Notes: generated from the sequence alone by a model not told the origin. Counted from the stretch's first letter, positions 10,853 to 22,200 are shown. The stretch: DNA of 64,000 nt from Prinia subflava (GCF_021018805.1 NC_086259.1:15891501-15955500); one strand, 5' to 3'. Made by a program: numbers and translations.

Positions 10853-10920
10853 TTAACACTTCATGGTGCCTTTCCTCTGGGCTCTCTCGTGCAAAGTGCA
10901 GAGCGAGGAGAGAGGTTCAT
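10853..10920 (-). promoter_or_regulatory. Overlapping upstream ORF pair 1 (19 aa and 3 aa)
   Basis: The first uORF starts at 10920 (weak context, C at -3) and runs 19 codons to a TGA at 10863-10861. The second starts at 10864 in good context (GGCACCATGA) and reads Met-Lys-Cys-stop, ending at 10853. The stop of the first and start of the second share the tetranucleotide ATGA. Such start-stop overlap is a known termination-reinitiation layout; its use here is inferred. Confidence 0.5.
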
Positions 10921-11120
10921 CGGGGGAGGGAGGAGGGAAAGAGAGCGAAGGCAAAAAAAAAAAATCAAAGTCTGTATCGCAACCAAAATAATAATAATAA
11001 TAGTTAAAAAAAAAAAAAAGAGAGAGAGAGAAAAAAAACAACTCGGCCTCAAAGCTACAGCAAGAAGATGAAAAATATTTAAAGGTTTGATCCGGCAGGA
11101 GAGTTTAAAGCATTGCGGAG

Positions 11121-11128
11121 TTTTATAG
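11121..11128 (-). promoter_or_regulatory. MAF TATA box
   Basis: The minus strand reads CTATAAAA in a GC-rich setting, about 640 bp above the MAF ATG, which predicts initiation near 11096. Confidence 0.75.
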
Positions 11129-11134
11129 CGCCCG

Positions 11135-11142
11135 TGACGTCA
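11135..11142. promoter_or_regulatory. Palindromic CRE (TGACGTCA)
   Basis: A perfect 8-bp TGACGTCA lies 6 bp above the TATA box. Known binders are CREB/ATF. Its core is also that of a CRE-type Maf site, but here the flanks (GTGACGTCAGG) lack the TGC/GCA extensions that Maf proteins need, so CREB/ATF is favoured. Confidence 0.7.
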
Positions 11143-11167
11143 GGCGGGGCACGGGCTCGGGGCCGGG

Positions 11168-11172
11168 CCAAT
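11168..11172 (-). promoter_or_regulatory. Inverted CCAAT box
   Basis: The plus strand has GGCCAATGGG, which is ATTGG relative to MAF. It lies 40 bp above the TATA box, an NF-Y type position. Confidence 0.65.
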
Positions 11173-11230
11173 GGGCGCGCTCCGCCCGGCCTCATTAGCA
11201 TGAGAGTCTAGCGACAGGGAAACTTTGCGG

Positions 11231-11261
11231 GCTGTCAGTCAGGGCTCAGCTGACTGTCAGC
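11231..11261. promoter_or_regulatory. Maf-site-like inverted repeats in the MAF promoter
   Basis: GCTGACTGTCAGC (11249-11261) is a perfect 13-bp odd palindrome made of two GCTGAC half sites. A second pair, CAGTCAG (11236-11242) and CTGACTG (11250-11256), overlaps it. GCTGA(C) is the half site of Maf recognition elements, and autoregulation of MAF-family promoters is known. The half-site spacing (3 nt between TGA and TCA) is not the canonical 1 or 2, so binding is uncertain. Confidence 0.45.
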
Positions 11262-11636
11262 GCCCGCTTAACCCCCTCCTGGCCGCCGGCACCGCGCCCG
11301 GCCTCCGCTCGCCTCGCCTCGGCCACCGCCGGCCCGCACCGCCCCGCACCGTGCGCGCCCGCGGGCGAGCGCCCTGCCCCGCGGCGGAGCGCCCGGAGCG
11401 GCCCCGGAGCGCGGCCCGGCACCGCGGACCGGTGGAGCTCCGTCCGGCCGGGAGCAGGGAGGGGGAGCGCCGGACGCGGTACCCCGGGGGAGCCGGCAGC
11501 GCCCGGGAGGGAGCGGGCGGCGAGGGGGCAGCGCGGGGCTCCGCCGTGCCCGGCGCGGGGCTCCGCCGTGCCCGGCGCGGGTCCTTCCCCCGTGCGGGCG
11601 CGGGTCGTGGCTCCGCACCCCGCATCGCCCCGGTCG

Positions 11637-11821
11637 CTTATTGATTATTTCGTTACGGGGACGAGGCATCGATCCCTCCATCCCCCACGCCCGCCCGGGG
11701 GTGCGAGAGCCCCGCAAGTTTGCAAACCCCGCGCTGCCCCCGCACCCCCCCCTCCCTCTTCACTCGGCGTGCCGGCCAGGACTAATTAATTTAATACATT
11801 TAGAACTAATTGTATTTACTT
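11637..11821. promoter_or_regulatory. Two AT-rich homeodomain-type motifs inside the CpG island
   Basis: CTTATTGATTATTTCGTTAC (11637-11656) and a 41-bp stretch at 11781-11821 with TAATTAATTTAATA and ACTAATTGTATT stand out as abrupt AT islands in more than 80% GC sequence, 0.5-0.7 kb above the TATA box. TAATTAAT and TTGATTAT are homeodomain/Cut-type core words. Function is inferred. Confidence 0.4.
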
Positions 11822-11975
11822 TCGCCTCCCACCCAGCCCCCCTTCCCCTCCGGGAGGGGGCTGGGGCCGGCCCGGGGGCCGAGGAGCGGCGGCGGCTGGA
11901 GCGGAGCGGCGGAGCGGCTCGGTTCGAACCTCGACAGCGCCATCTCTCGTCCGCAGGTCAGTGCCGAGCGCCGGG

Positions 11976-12035
11976 CGGGACGGGACGGGACGGGACGGGA
12001 CGGGACGGGACGGGACGGGACGGGACGGGACGGGA
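11976..12035 (+). repeat. (CGGGA)12 microsatellite
   Basis: Twelve perfect copies of CGGGA. Each contributes a GGG run separated by AC, which fits a four-stranded G-quadruplex with 2-nt loops several times over. It lies in the MAF CpG island about 0.9 kb above the TATA box. Confidence 0.95.
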
Positions 12036-12169
12036 CAGGCCACCCCCGTCGTGTCCTGCCCGCCCCCGCAGCCGCCGCGGTCCCGCCCGGCCCCGGCTGC
12101 ACTCTCCGTGTCCCATCGCGGGCCGGGGAGACCCGCAGCCTCCGGGGCTGCCAGGCTCGATTTTCCGAC

Positions 12170-12360
12170 CGGGCTTTATGGGAATATCGATAGAATTAAA
12201 GTTACTTGTAATTCCGTGATAAATGAGATGTCTCTAGTAAGTAAGATTAAGTGCGGTGCTATAAAGTTGTTTATCTGAAAAGTAATTCTCAGAAACCTGA
12301 CTTCTGACACTTGGTCATATATTAAACCTGCTTCTTGAACATTGTACTTCAAATCCTCCC
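12170..12360. promoter_or_regulatory. Candidate conserved element at the upstream edge of the CpG island
   Basis: AT-rich, single-copy sequence that begins abruptly at the island edge (ATGGGAATATCGATAGAATTA...), with an ATCGAT Cut/Onecut-like core and GATAA words. The texture resembles a conserved enhancer; not aligned. Confidence 0.3.
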
Positions 12361-15300
12361 TTCTCCCCTAGCCCCATCCCTTCCCCCCCAGAGTCTGCTA
12401 TTTATAACCCTGCTCAGGGTATCACTCTGTGGGTGCGGGCAAGGCTCTGGGTGATTTTTCACCAACTGTGAAAGTCATCATTTGCAATAGCCAAAGAATC
12501 TCTGCTTAGGAAATAGCACTTGGCGAGTGGATTTACGAATGGATAACATCTTCAGACTATGCCATTATCAGTGAGAGTGCCAGTACTAACATCTGAAAGT
12601 CATACAGCATGTACTGTTCCTGGCAACTGAAAGGGGTAGGGCATACCGTGAATTTAGGAAGATAACTAGATCTAGAAATCATCACCGTGGCAATTCTGTA
12701 AAGATAAAAAATGCAACATTTCTAACAAAATTAAAGTACAGCTGTGCACTGTCCCGCAGCACACCGCGCACACAGAGCCGTGCACATCTGCAGCTTTATC
12801 TTACAGATGGCCATCCATGACAAACTTAATGCAAGTTAACTGCTCGGGCTAACTTTCCTACCTCTTCACTTTGTTGGAATCAACAAAACTTCAGGCTCAC
12901 AGCATAAATCCCCCCAGGATAGGCCAATTCCCTGTGTGTTTGTTTTCTCCTGAGCAAGATGCATGTGGCACTGTATGTCCCTTAACATGCTTACCTGTGA
13001 GAGACATAAAGGATGTGCCAATATTTTTAAATGAAGAAGGTTGTTGCATTTCAGAATGTACAGTTGTAGTATTTCCCTAGCCCGTGTGGTAGATGGCTAT
13101 GGAAATGTGGCTCTAGCCCTATAAAACAGTTTGTTTGGATGTGAAGATTCAAAGTGCTACATTTGCAAATGAGTAAATTTCCTGAGTAAACTCTGAACTC
13201 TAGACAAAGAGTATGAAATTGTGTGAGCTAATGGGGACCATCTCTTAATTGATACCAATGTAAGCAAGTACTGCAAATTAATTGAAGCTCTGACCTACCA
13301 GAACAGCAAGTAAAATTATTAGTTGTACAATATTGTTCTTGTGTGATTGTTACACACAACTGCTGCACCAAAATGTCTCTACTGTTCAGTGCAGCAGAGA
13401 AAAAAAGATTATTAGCAATTTTTGGATAACCTTCAGAAGCAACATTCTCCTCCCTACAGTATATAATTCTCGATTTAGTAGTATTTTTCTTTATTATTTG
13501 GCTATTCACAATGGGTGTCTAAACATTTACAGTCCTCTATTAACAGTGTTTCTTCCATAACAATCACACACTTTCATTTCAATTAGAGCTATTCAGTCTC
13601 CAGTTTTTCCACAATTATCGCAGGCCAATTCCCTCAGACTGCTCCCTTCTCCCAGCACTGTTTGTAACAATCCTGCCCTGAGCCAGGCAGAGGGAAAACT
13701 CCTCTGTCCCTCTCCCAGCCTCTCGCTCCGGTTTGTTTTCAAGCATCTCCTCTCGTGGAGCCCTGCTTGCTCCCAGCGCGCTGCTGACCTGGTTCATGAG
13801 CCTCCAAACTGATGTGTATTTATTGTGGGAGAGTTTTCTGCCAGTCCGTGCAGGGGGATGTGAAACATTAACTGCAGAGCCTCTGGGGCCGGCCTGTGCA
13901 GAGCTCGCCCCGCTGGAGCGCCCGTGCCTGTCCCACACGCCGCATCCAGCAGGAGCCAACGTGCAGCTTTTGTGTTGTGTGCACTCAGAGTAATCTGTTA
14001 TAACTTAAACACGTATCAAGACCAACACGTTAAGTACAGTTACTGCTCCTTTTGTTTATCTAGTGTCTTATTTTATGGTGCAGAACTAAACACTGCCCGC
14101 TGAATTTAACTATGAAACCAGCCAAATTGATTTCAGAAAGACTTCTTCAGGGTAGCAGAGTGATAAGGCATAAACTGCTCCTAGGTGCAGTGCTAGATAA
14201 ATCCCTTTAACAGTCTTCAGATCAGTTAACAGGGTAAGTAAATCACATATCACTGTTAGCAGATTTATGGGAGAGAATTAATAGAATCAGACGAGATAAT
14301 CTGGTAGGGATAAAATTGCTGAGGAAACAGTCCTGCCTTACATTGGAGGGTATGAAACAACAGTCTGATTACTGGGAGTCGTTATGGATTGCTGAATTAT
14401 GAGCTAAATCATCATAAGAGTAATTCAGTATTTATTAATTCTTTTCTCTTTAAACAACTCACAGATGCAAATAAAAGCCTCTTTCTCTTTGAAGACACAT
14501 TCTTTGTATATTTTTATTGGATGTAATTTACTGTTTGCATTACCTGTATTTACTTCATAATTGAACATTTTGCATTCAAATTTATGTAATGCATTATGCC
14601 TGAGAATATATTTCTCCCTTATTAGCATAAATAGTCACTTACCTCATGAATTACTAACAAAGTTTATCTGAAAATATAAGTATATTTTTTATTAAGTGGA
14701 ACACAAACATATGTACAATAAATTCTGATTTGCCAGTAGTTGTTACAGAAACACAGAACAACCCTGTATCAGAGAAGAGGGAAAAGAAGGAGCAGCGAAG
14801 AAGCAGAACCAATTACTATGTGTGTATATGTGACAATAATTTCTTCTGTCAATGTTTTGTTTATTTTTAATAAAGGATGAGTGACTCAAAGGTTTGCTTT
14901 AGAAGGAGCAGATGAAAAAGGATCTCCAGGATGAATTCCTTCTCTCTCTTCCCCCCCAAAATTTTCCAGTGGATTTGGCTCCCTGGTGCTGTGCCACTGC
15001 AGCCTTTGCTCAGGCTGAGCTCCTGCTGACCTGCTGCACACCACAAATGGATGCTGCTCTACACTCACTTTCTCATACATTTCCCTTTTTCCCCCTAATC
15101 CCGTTTTTATGCTTGGGTTTACATCCAAATAATCAATATAATTTAGGCCCATTCTGCAGTATTAACACAACCCTGCTTATTCAGAGAAAACCCCAACCCT
15201 ATTGACTTCAAAAACAGTGGGATTGAATCCTTGATCCCATTGAAACCAATGACAAAACTTGTATTGATTTCAGTGGAAGCAGGATCAGGTCCTTGATGTT

Positions 15301-16829
15301 AGCAATTTGTTTGTGTCAGAGGGCTGATCCTACAAGAAATGAAAGACAGCAGCAGATCTGCTGGCAGGAAATCAACTCTGCTCCCCAAAATCCAAAGGCA
15401 AAATTCCCATCTAAGCTGTGATGGATCTCCTTTATGCCGAGGTTTTAGCGTGGTGGGATGCCTGTGTAATTCTGTCTGGACGCAGAAAGCTGGTCCTCTT
15501 GGGAGCATTCAAATGAGCACATCTATAAATGTAGCACAGCAAAATGAGCTACTTTTGCCACTCTCGCTTTTCCCAAGCCCAGCACAATCCATTTCTGTGA
15601 CGACAGTTTTCTGCCCCGTACGCATCCAATACTGCTCTTTTATTTTAAGGCTGAGAAAATCTTCCCTTTAAACTCACGCTGAGCATCAAATTGGACTCCA
15701 CTTGCAGCTGAACATCTTGGCTGTCTCTTCCTTTCCTCCATCAGCTCCAGTATATTTTATGTAGAATTCTCCCTGTTAATGAAACTTGCTTCTCCTCTCT
15801 CCACTTTCCAGTTTTATATTAGTGTTACCGAATCCACCAGACTTGCTGCATTTCAAAGGAGAGAACACAAAAAAAAATTTATTTCCCTATACAGTCTCCT
15901 ATTTGGCCATTCTGCCTAGATCATGAATACACAACCTCTATTCATTTGTCTGTAAAGTTTCTGTTGTTAAATTAGAAAAAAAGTAGCATGAAAAGAACGG
16001 CTTAAACACACATTCGGGTTGCTGTTGTGCCACATCCAAGAGGGCTTGTGTTTTAGCTCTAGGAATTGTAAGATTTTAGCAGCTGCTTCGATTTCATTCC
16101 CCTGGAAGTGCCTGACAGTCACTGTATGGAAGATGCAGCATCGGTGCTACCCCTGAGTGCGTGAGTTTGCTCTGTCTGCTCCGAGAGCAAATTAAGTGGT
16201 GGCTTTTTAGCAATCGGGATATTTTCATTGCTCGCTTATAACGTTCATAAAATGCTAAAAATATTGCAAATAATGTTGTATGACCTAGAGGCAATTTCTC
16301 TCTCCGAAGGGAAGACAGCACAGAGGTGCAACTGGAAAGCTGCGAGTGACTCTGAGACGTGGCTAAAGGTTGGTGTCACCAGATTTGCACTGTGCTTGTT
16401 CCAAGATTCATGTCCTACTTTACTAATTTTCATGAACAGCTTTCGCCTAAATGTAAAAATCAATGAAGACATTTTGATGCTAAAAAAAAAAAATCTATTC
16501 ATTTAAAAGAAATAAAGACTTAAGTTGCAATAAAGGTTTTTATAAAGCTTTATGGTGGAATTTATCATTTATAACCTGGGTGATCATGTTCGGCTGTACA
16601 GTGTGCTGTTTTCTCTGAAATTAGCTGAAGTGGGTAGATGGAGAACCTGGTAAAAACTCTTGCACAAACTAAACCAAAAACTCTACAGAAACAGAAAACT
16701 AGCATTAGTTAAGGGGAGACAATAAGATGATTACATTAATGTTATGTATCTGAGCTATCCTGATAATATCCTGCATTATGCACACTGCATTTGTACCTAT
16801 TTTAGCTCAGAAAAATTATTGCTGCTTTT
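12361..16829. other. Intergenic upstream of MAF, no gene recognised
   Basis: Single-copy AT-rich sequence with scattered short open frames only. A slightly CpG-richer patch lies at 13690-13960, with open frames on both strands but no domain. Nothing else supports a gene. Confidence 0.5.
15215..15300 (+). repeat. Fragment resembling an old dispersed amniote repeat
   Basis: Two facing words, GATCCCATTGAAACCAATG and TTTCAGTGGAAGCAGGATCA, resemble the fragment at 4790-4850. It is diverged and the family is not named. Confidence 0.4.
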
Positions 16830-17200
16830 TCCCTTCTGCTTTGCATTAAGTTGTTTCAACGGTAAGAGTGGTCGCAGCAGCAGCATGAAAAAATAAGTGA
16901 ATTTTATGTGCTATGTCTTTCTCAGAGTCAGCCATCAGTAAATGGTGAGGAGGGCATGATTCTGACCTGATGTTTTGACGTGTAACTGTGAAGGTTGAGA
17001 CGGTCTTTATTAAAAGTTGTGAACTCCAGTAAATTTTAAACAAATCCGTGATTTAACGCCTTGAAGTGCGAGATGGCACAAACTCATTAATTTCTGGTGA
17101 TAAACCGTGCTGCGTGTGATGGGCTGAGCGCCATGCTCTGGGCTTACTCCCTGTAAACAGTAAAATACAATAACTGCTCAAAGTAACCGATGGGGTCTGT
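16830..17200. promoter_or_regulatory. Candidate conserved block flanking an upstream CpG island
   Basis: Non-repetitive sequence with regularly spaced CpGs in AT-rich context, leading directly into the CpG island at 17245. No coding frame. Inference from texture only. Confidence 0.3.
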
Positions 17201-17244
17201 AGCAACACGAGGTTCTTGGCTTGCATGACCTAAAAAGGTTCATT

Positions 17245-17620
17245 ATGACAGAGGAGCGCTGGCGTCGAGCCCCGCGGCTCCGGCAGCTCCGTGCGGAGGG
17301 TCCGCGGCAGGGAGGGAGGGAGGGAGAGCCGGGGCAGATCCAGCTGCTCCCGCTGTGCTCCGGGACGGGAACGGCTCCGGGAGGGCCAGGGGACAGCGAT
17401 CGGGCCGGGAAAACCTTCCTGGCAGCTGTAAGATGAGACACTTCGACAGAGACGGAGGGCTGGTGGCTGCGACACAGACGGGGAGGGAGCTGCGAGCTCC
17501 GCAGCCCCGGGCGCGGCTTCTGTCTGTCTGTCTGTCTGTCTGTCCATCTCTGGGGCAGGCACAGCGCTTGCCCACACGGCAAAGGTGTCCTAGACGTGAG
17601 GAGAGCTGTCGGACGGAAGG
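17245..17620. promoter_or_regulatory. Orphan CpG island 6.1 kb upstream of MAF
   Basis: About 370 bp of CpG-dense DNA isolated in an AT-rich desert. It carries a (CTGT)n microsatellite at 17518-17544 and a (GGGA)n patch near 17308-17328. Open frames through it on both strands have no domain. It could be a promoter of a noncoding RNA, an enhancer-associated island or a GC-rich repeat remnant. Confidence 0.5.
17518..17544 (+). repeat. (CTGT)n microsatellite
   Basis: Six near-perfect tetranucleotide copies inside the orphan CpG island. Confidence 0.9.
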
Positions 17621-17699
17621 TGGTTATGAGCACATCGAGTTAAAAATCCAAACCCCGGATGAGCAGGATGTATGTAAGAGCACCTGAGGATCTTACGTT

Positions 17700-18099
17700 A
17701 CCTCCAAGCCTTAATTATCTGGCTGAATGTGGCCTAACCTGCTTATCTTCGAGCATTACTCACGGGGCTCTGGCAGGAGGAGGTGTCGCTGAATACAGGA
17801 CAGCTTTGCCAGCAGAACTGGCAGGAGTTGAGGCTCAGTCATGGGGAGGGGGGGAATTGAGGGGGGTTTTCCTCCTTCCCAGTCTGTCTCTCCATAGAGG
17901 ATCCAGCTGACTCCAGCTCCTGCCCTCTCCAGCCAAGGTGAGCCAGCTCCCCTCCCAGCCATTCCCCTCCCATTCCCAAATTCAACAGGCCAACTCCACC
18001 TATGGTTAAGGACTCCAGGCAGGAGCTTGGCTGCTGGGGCTGTCTTGACTATGGAGATATAGCAGCATCTGTCAGAAAATCCATGTGAAAACAGTACCC
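17700..18099. other. Intergenic, no gene recognised
   Basis: Mixed-composition spacer between the orphan CpG island and the next candidate conserved block. No gene or repeat family recognised. Confidence 0.5.
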
Positions 18100-19260
18100 G
18101 TGCCAGCAAATGGAAACTGTAACTTTCTAATCAGCTACATTTGATTTGGTTTGATATATTTAACTTATTTTTTTTTCCTCCTACAATTGGCAAATGTGTT
18201 ATTCTTTCACAGAAATGAAAACAACCTGCAATTTGCTGGATTTCTTTACAGAGTCTTGGTGCAAAGAAGTGTATGTCATTATGACATCTGATATCTTTCA
18301 GTGCCATTAATTGTCTTCAAGCGAGGGATGGAAAGCCTTATACCTTATACCCATTTTTTTCCCCTCCTACACCATCAGAATTGGTTCACTGTTACAGGAG
18401 TGCTGGGCAGACCTGGTTCAGATTTGTCTCCATCCGGAGTCTGGGTCATTCGGAAACTCTAATCCTTAACTAAAAGGAAATGATAAAAAATACCCATGAA
18501 ATTAATTTTCACACCTGCAGTTGGAATTAATAATGGCAACCAGAGTGGCATCCTATTTCATCTCCCTTGAGGTGACTAACAGTCCTGGTCATTAATATAA
18601 TCCCAACCACCAGAGGAATTCACTGTCTGAGGGATCTACCATGAAAAACAAATGATCCCCAGAGCTATGCCTGCACAATGGAAACTGGCTTTAGTCATGT
18701 ATTAGTCATTTTATCACAAGATGGTATTTTTGCACTGGGAAGTTTGCGCTGTTATTAAAAGACAACAGAACAGAACAACAGCATTTGACTTGGTAATTTG
18801 CACACAGGGTTTGATTATGTTCGAGCTTCCTCGCTTTAGAAGGATGTGTGTAAATGACTAAGAGCAATAAACGAAGTCTTCTAAGTGTGAGGCTTTCTAA
18901 TGCAAAGTTCATATGCATTTATTACTGTCTGTGCTTAGCATCCATCCTGCATATATCTGTGGGTGATGCTTGTGCTTCGTCTTGATAAGGGAGTGGTCTA
19001 TTGCTAAAATGCTGCTTGATTTTTCCCCCAATTCTCCTTTTCTCCCTTAATTGCAAGGGAAGAGATGTGTCAAGTGTCTGCTTCACTCGGCTGGGAATCA
19101 CGGTACTGCCTCTGCAATTTCCCAGCCTTCAAAGATGACATGCAGCTAGCAAACTATAAAGCTAAGCGACTGCTCGGTGGCTCTGAGCTGCCTTCAAAAG
19201 GCATTTGCTTCTAGCAGTGGAGCAGCATTAGGACTTCAAGCAGGGCACAGAATAGGTGTG
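18100..19260. promoter_or_regulatory. Candidate cluster of conserved noncoding elements
   Basis: More than 1 kb of single-copy, low-CpG sequence dense in homeodomain words (CATTAATTGTC at 18304-18314, AATTAATTTTC at 18500-18510, TTAATAATGG, GTCATTAATATAATC) with no coding frame. It resembles developmental enhancers of gene deserts. Needs alignment. Confidence 0.4.
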
Positions 19261-22200
19261 CACTCGAATCCTTTAGCAGAACCATCTTTCAGAAGGACTT
19301 TCTCTAATTATGTTTGTTTAATCCTGCCCTAATGGCCGCACGTGATGCGCTCCGAGTGTCTGAAATGTTTCAGCTTTATTCTCCTCTGCTGTCAAGACCA
19401 GCTTGGCTTGTGAAAAGCAAAAAACTATTCCCTGTGCTCCAGGAACCATCTGCTCAGGGTGTGAGCACATTTCTACAACTACCTATATTCATAACAAAAA
19501 GAAGGTGGTCTTTTGCCTCTTCTAAATGTAAAGTCTGATATGTTTTTTAAGGCAATACAGACCTATCACACAGCACTACATATATTGTTCTGGGAGACAG
19601 TAACAACCTCGTGGTGCTGTTGAAGAGGTCTTCCTATGCCTGAAGTTGTTTAATTGTATATTCACTATGTCACACAAAGGGGCCTAAAGTTCTTAAGCAG
19701 TGGTGCAGCACAAGAATTAGAGAAAGAGTTGGAGACACAGGCTCGTCTCCCTGTAATTTGTACAGACATTTCAGCCACAGCTTTTTCCACTCCATTTAGA
19801 GCAGTTACTAGGATCAGTTACTGTGAATGTAGCTTGTGTTATTCCCTGCGGAGTAGGAGACAGGTAGGGCAGTTTCTCTCTTTATTCTTTCTGTCCTCTC
19901 TACAGATTTACACCTTTTATAGCTGTTAAGGTAACTACCAAACTACTTAGAGACTGGTCTCTTGCAGTGGCAGGCTAGCACTTTCTGGTGTTAGTTTAGC
20001 CCCAGCAGGTTTAGATTCCATCCCCTGCAGTCTCTTGTAACAGGGATTCATTTTTTATCTGCCTGAAATTCAAGGTTCAGCCTAAAGATGACTCCAGCAG
20101 GCCCTGGCAAAGTCCTTTTGCAAGATATGATCCAAAATCAAGCTCTAGGAGCCACTAATAAATGGGTGGTATACCATCAGGTTCCTGTACTTTTCTGGAT
20201 GACTCAAAGAACCTGACATTAGTAAATCTAGCCTTGCAAATTTAAAGGAAAGTTATCCATTGTGCCACATTATTCTGCAAGTACAGCTGGGAATGAAAAG
20301 CTAGCTGTAGCTGGGTGGGCAGCATCTCAGAAAAATCAAGATACCCACCCCTTTGTGTCACCAAAATTAAACAGGTCAGTACAAAAAAAGGGCACTTCAC
20401 TCCACAAAGGTCATGTAATGCCTTGTGTTGCATGGGTCAAGCTACCACACGTGAACCCTGGTGCCTGGTCCTTCTGCTGCTACACAGCGTTCCTGGTATT
20501 AGAAAAAATTTGCACCACCATGTCAACCCACTCCAGCAGTTGCCAGATGCACAGATTAATTTTTAACCTCCTTTTCATTCTGCAGTGCTAAGGCAGATGA
20601 GTAAACACTTCACACCAAGGCCCAGCTAGGCAAACTGTTGTCAGCTCAGTGGAGGTGACGGTTCCCGAGTGTTCCTCTGTTCATTCCCAGACCCCTCTTC
20701 TTGATTTTTCTGTTTTCACAGAAGTTTCATTCTGCCTGCTGGCTGGACACCAGCAAGAATTCCTCTGATGCCTGCTCACAGCAAAGGTGCTGCAAAGTTG
20801 CAGTTATCTGAGAAGAGGAGGGCTGCTACAGCGTTTCCTCATTGGGGAAAAAAAAAATCAGTTTTAGGCTTCTGGTGGCTTCTCTGAAAGATAACTAAAC
20901 TTTGCATACATCACTATCTGGAACTTGATCTTGGGGTCAGAAGTACAAACATGCAAAGTCTGCCTAAGCGAGAATGCTGCGTAAAGCCCCTCGTTATCTT
21001 CCCTATCCCCTGCTTTAACAATACCCAGGTTTGGAGAGGGCCATCCTCCTTTATTTTGGACTGGGATGGCAGCTGCCAGGGATAGAAGCAGGGCTTCCTT
21101 ACATTCACAATTCAAAGCATAAAAATGGGGTTAAGTGTCCTGGATATTAGTCCTGCAAACCCCAGGCAGGACATCTGAAAGCCACGAGCCCCAACATTGC
21201 CACCCAGACTGAAACTCCAATGAACAGAATGAAGCAGAAAACCCTCCCTCAGTACTTAACAGGTAACTCTTTATGGATGCTGCATAAGAATTTTGCCTCA
21301 TCTGAGGCTGGATAAAAACAGAGGGAGTTTTTCAACGTTTGGCCCTTCATTTGGGAATTTCAACTAATAACACACTGTCCTTCCACTGTTTCACAAGTCC
21401 CCTAACTAATATACCGGCATGTGTGAAAATATTGCTATGACTCATAGCTTCACAGCCCAAATCCAAACTTCTTTAGAGGCTTGGAGTGGTTGGGGCAAGG
21501 GCAAAATTACAAAAATGAAGATGAGATGTGTGAGATTTGCCCTGAGGAGGGAACACCCATAGCATATCAATGCTCTTCAGCCTCACCAGCCAGGTAATAG
21601 TAAACAGATACAAGAAAAATGCTAAGTTCTTCCAACTTTCTGGTTAGGAGCAGTTTTCATCACCATGTGTCCAAATTAGTAAGAGACGAAAAAATATACA
21701 ATATCCTGGAGAGGTGAAGCTACTGGTCTCACTAGAAAACCCAGCAGAAAGCTCAGGGATGGGACTTCAGCTAGGGGAGCAAGAAAAAACTGAGAGGAAA
21801 TGAGCCGTACCTGGTAAAATTAGTTTTATCTCACTTTAGGTCTTCTTTCCTCACAGTTCATATTGACAATTAACGATGTATTTCTGGAAAACACAAGAGC
21901 TGGTGAGGAGGAAGAAGTTGTCATCTAAATGCCTTTGGCTGTCAACTCTACCTAAAGCACGTGCTACAGAGGTTTAATGGAACCTTTCACTTGGACAGAA
22001 CACAGACTGTCCCAAGTACAGCACTCACGAGTGTCCAGTCATGTGCAATTCAAGGACTTTGTGGTAAACACCACCTCTGTAATGCAGAACAATTGAAGTC
22101 ATTCTCACCACAGCTGAGCCTGCCTCATTTGTGAACAGGGTGCAGTGAATGTTGTATCAAGCCTGTGATGATCTGACTGGTTTAGGAATAAACCTTACAA

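Larger units (their letters stand above)
10479..11096 (-). other. MAF: MAF 5' untranslated leader (inferred)
   Basis: About 618 nt lie between a start site predicted some 30 nt below the TATA box and the initiator ATG. The leader carries an (ATT)n/(CT)n/poly-T stretch at about 10985-11038, a C/T-rich stretch at 10713-10770 and (AAC)n near 10818-10850. It contains exactly four ATG triplets in sense orientation, forming four short upstream ORFs that all end before the main start. No transcript evidence is available here. Confidence 0.55.
9420..12170. promoter_or_regulatory. CpG island covering the MAF exon and promoter
   Basis: CpG-dense sequence begins at the 3' part of the coding region, peaks over the GGC-rich linker codons and the 11120-12170 upstream block, and ends sharply where AT-rich DNA resumes near 12175. 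It is typical of a broad developmental-regulator island. The many long GC-rich open frames inside it on both strands are by-products of composition. Confidence 0.85.

Noticed and set aside
11930..11950. GGTTCGAACC resembling a tRNA B box (possible tRNA or tRNA-derived SINE)
   Set aside because: No A box, no cloverleaf and no T-run terminator; it is a short palindrome in GC-rich DNA.
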